Assembly: GCA_030018855.1 (NCBI GenBank)
Contig: JASEHG010000036.1
Span: forward strand, 1-13,265
Length of the DNA: 13,265 nucleotides
Reading direction: 5' to 3'
From: Candidatus Brocadiaceae bacterium
GTDB lineage: Bacteria; Planctomycetota; Brocadiia; Brocadiales; Bathyanammoxibiaceae
Below the pieces are notes generated by a model. That model was not told where the DNA came from. It did no database searches and saw only the letters and a program-made list of their open reading frames with translations. Positions 12,338 through 13,265 of the stretch are shown here, in pieces. The first letter of the stretch is position 1. Each line of letters begins with the position of its first letter. The position numbers and the translations under genes are program-made.

Positions 12338-12835
12338 ATGGTTATAGAAGACCTCTTCAAATACCTGCGAGGACTCACGAAAAAGCAGCCGTTTACGGCC
12401 TCTTCACTGAAAGAAATCGCAATAAAACGCGGTTATTCAGAAGAGGACGCAAGGGACACTATAAAATATCTGGAGGAATACGAGAAGTTATTCAAGGGGA
12501 AAGCAGATGTCACTGCAGGGAAATTGGCAGGGATGATAGTTATTACTTGGTTCGCGTTTCCCGGCCTTCTAAATTTAATCGTTCTCTGGAGAGACGAATC
12601 TCAGCGTATAAAGTCTATAATAGCATTGGGCCTAAGTCTTGCTCTTTATATAGCATATTTTGCTAATCCTTACGTTTTTGTGGGAATCTTAACTTCAGCG
12701 TGGTTTGTATTTGGCTTAGGATTAAAAATATGGATGACGGTAGAAGCAAGCATGGCTTATAAAACGTCCAAAGCGTTAAAATCTAAAATCTGGACGGTAT
12801 GTTTTGAGTCAGCGAAGCTGAAGTTAAGCGATTGA
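12338..12835 (+). CDS. Membrane protein of unknown function, tandem paralog B (165 aa)
   Basis: This is the second copy of the preceding gene: N-terminal about 50 residues nearly the same, an AGMIVITWF first helix, the shared LWRDESQRI loop, two further hydrophobic segments (about 95-110, 115-130), and the IWMTVEA element that parallels IWMVVEA in copy A. The C-terminal tail is longer and basic. Bases just upstream (TTCTACTGCCA at 12308) repeat those before copy A (11671), so the duplication included upstream sequence. No Shine-Dalgarno site is seen. It ends 13 bases before the YbjQ-family gene, which suggests co-transcription. Function unknown. Confidence 0.75.
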   Translation: MVIEDLFKYLRGLTKKQPFTASSLKEIAIKRGYSEEDARDTIKYLEEYEKLFKGKADVTAGKLAGMIVITWFAFPGLLNLIVLWRDESQRIKSIIALGLSLALYIAYFANPYVFVGILTSAWFVFGLGLKIWMTVEASMAYKTSKALKSKIWTVCFESAKLKLSD

Positions 12836-12848
12836 GAAAGGGTGATAT

Positions 12849-13169
12849 ATGATAGTTACAACAACACCAACTATTGAAGGGAGAAAGGTCGTTAAATATC
12901 TTGGCCTCGTTAGTGGAGAGGCAATTTTAGGAACACACATTTTCAAAGATATGTTTGCGACTATAACGGACATTGTTGGGGGGAGGTCACTAGCTTATGA
13001 GGAGGAACTGACAAGGGCTAAATATATTGCCATAGAGATAATGAAGGGCGAGGCCACAAGGCTTGGCGCCAATGCGATAGTGGGAGCCGACATGGATTAT
13101 GAATGCATTGCAGGACTGAATATGATGATGGTATGCGCAAATGGTACGGCTGTAGTATATGAGGAATAA
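12849..13169 (+). CDS. YbjQ / UPF0145 family protein (heavy-metal-binding-domain annotation)
   Basis: The 106-residue protein has the whole UPF0145/DUF74 pattern: a MIVTTTPTIEGRKV start, YLGLVSGEAILGTHIFKD, GGRSLAYEEELTRA, then a helix and EATRLGANAIVGADMDYE, ending in NMMMVCANGTAVV. Length is the usual one. Members form homopentamers; the common 'heavy-metal-binding' label rests on weak evidence and I would not infer metal binding. AAAGGGTGA lies 6-8 bases before the ATG. The adjacent membrane paralogs end 13 bases upstream. The 96 bases after the stop hold nothing I can identify. Confidence 0.92.
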   Translation: MIVTTTPTIEGRKVVKYLGLVSGEAILGTHIFKDMFATITDIVGGRSLAYEEELTRAKYIAIEIMKGEATRLGANAIVGADMDYECIAGLNMMMVCANGTAVVYEE

Positions 13170-13265
13170 TAGCCTGTTGCGGAACTTTAGCTAACGACAT
13201 TTGTGGTTCTCCGGCACCTGCCTTAACAAGTAAACATTCCAAGACCCTAAAATAAAAAAGAGAGG

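Overview
The window looks like a chromosomal segment of a Gram-negative-type bacterium: lipoprotein and export signals, a secretion-associated cohesin-like domain, and an HtpX membrane protease. Gene density is moderate, but the gaps hold many short hairpins and low-complexity repeats. A membrane pyrophosphatase with a signal-peptide-like N terminus, a cobalamin-type radical SAM protein and such repeat-rich spacers would fit a planctomycete (possibly Brocadiales-like). That placement is a guess; no taxonomic marker settles it. I see no phage, transposon, CRISPR array or defence system.

Layout. 1-337 (+): C-terminal end of a cohesin-type protein. 470-1720 (-): an exported proline-rich protein with a TTG start, followed closely by scpB, under a plausible sigma70-type promoter. 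1930-4726 (-): hppA and then rsfS. rsfS has no ATG, GTG or TTG at its expected start and is best read as starting at ACG. 4930-6573 (+): a B12-type radical SAM protein, diverging from hppA. 6634-6988 (-): two very small, related single-helix membrane proteins, each with a strong ribosome binding site. 7086-9182 (-): an apparent transcription unit of htpX (with an EF-hand-like loop near its C terminus), a stand-alone RAM/Lrp-type domain and a TPR lipoprotein, from a strong promoter. 9310-9574 (+): a promoter, a truncated tRNA copy and an intact tRNA-Val(UAC). 9562-10107 (-): a secreted single-HKD phospholipase-D-family nuclease whose stop codon lies inside the tRNA-Val acceptor stem and whose mRNA may be leaderless. 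10512-11633 (+): tRNA-Asp(GUC), a lipoprotein, then tRNA-Arg(UCG) and tRNA-Lys(CUU). 11689-13169 (+): two tandem paralogous membrane proteins and a YbjQ-family (UPF0145) protein.

Several genes are housekeeping: chromosome segregation (ScpB), ribosome dimerisation control (RsfS), pyrophosphate-driven ion pumping, membrane protein quality control and four tRNAs. The less ordinary parts are the small membrane-protein pair, the EF-hand HtpX, the non-canonical rsfS start, the tRNA-Val remnant, the tandem membrane paralogs and the mosaic of short palindromic repeats at gene ends. No clearly new multi-gene system is evident; these are isolated leads.
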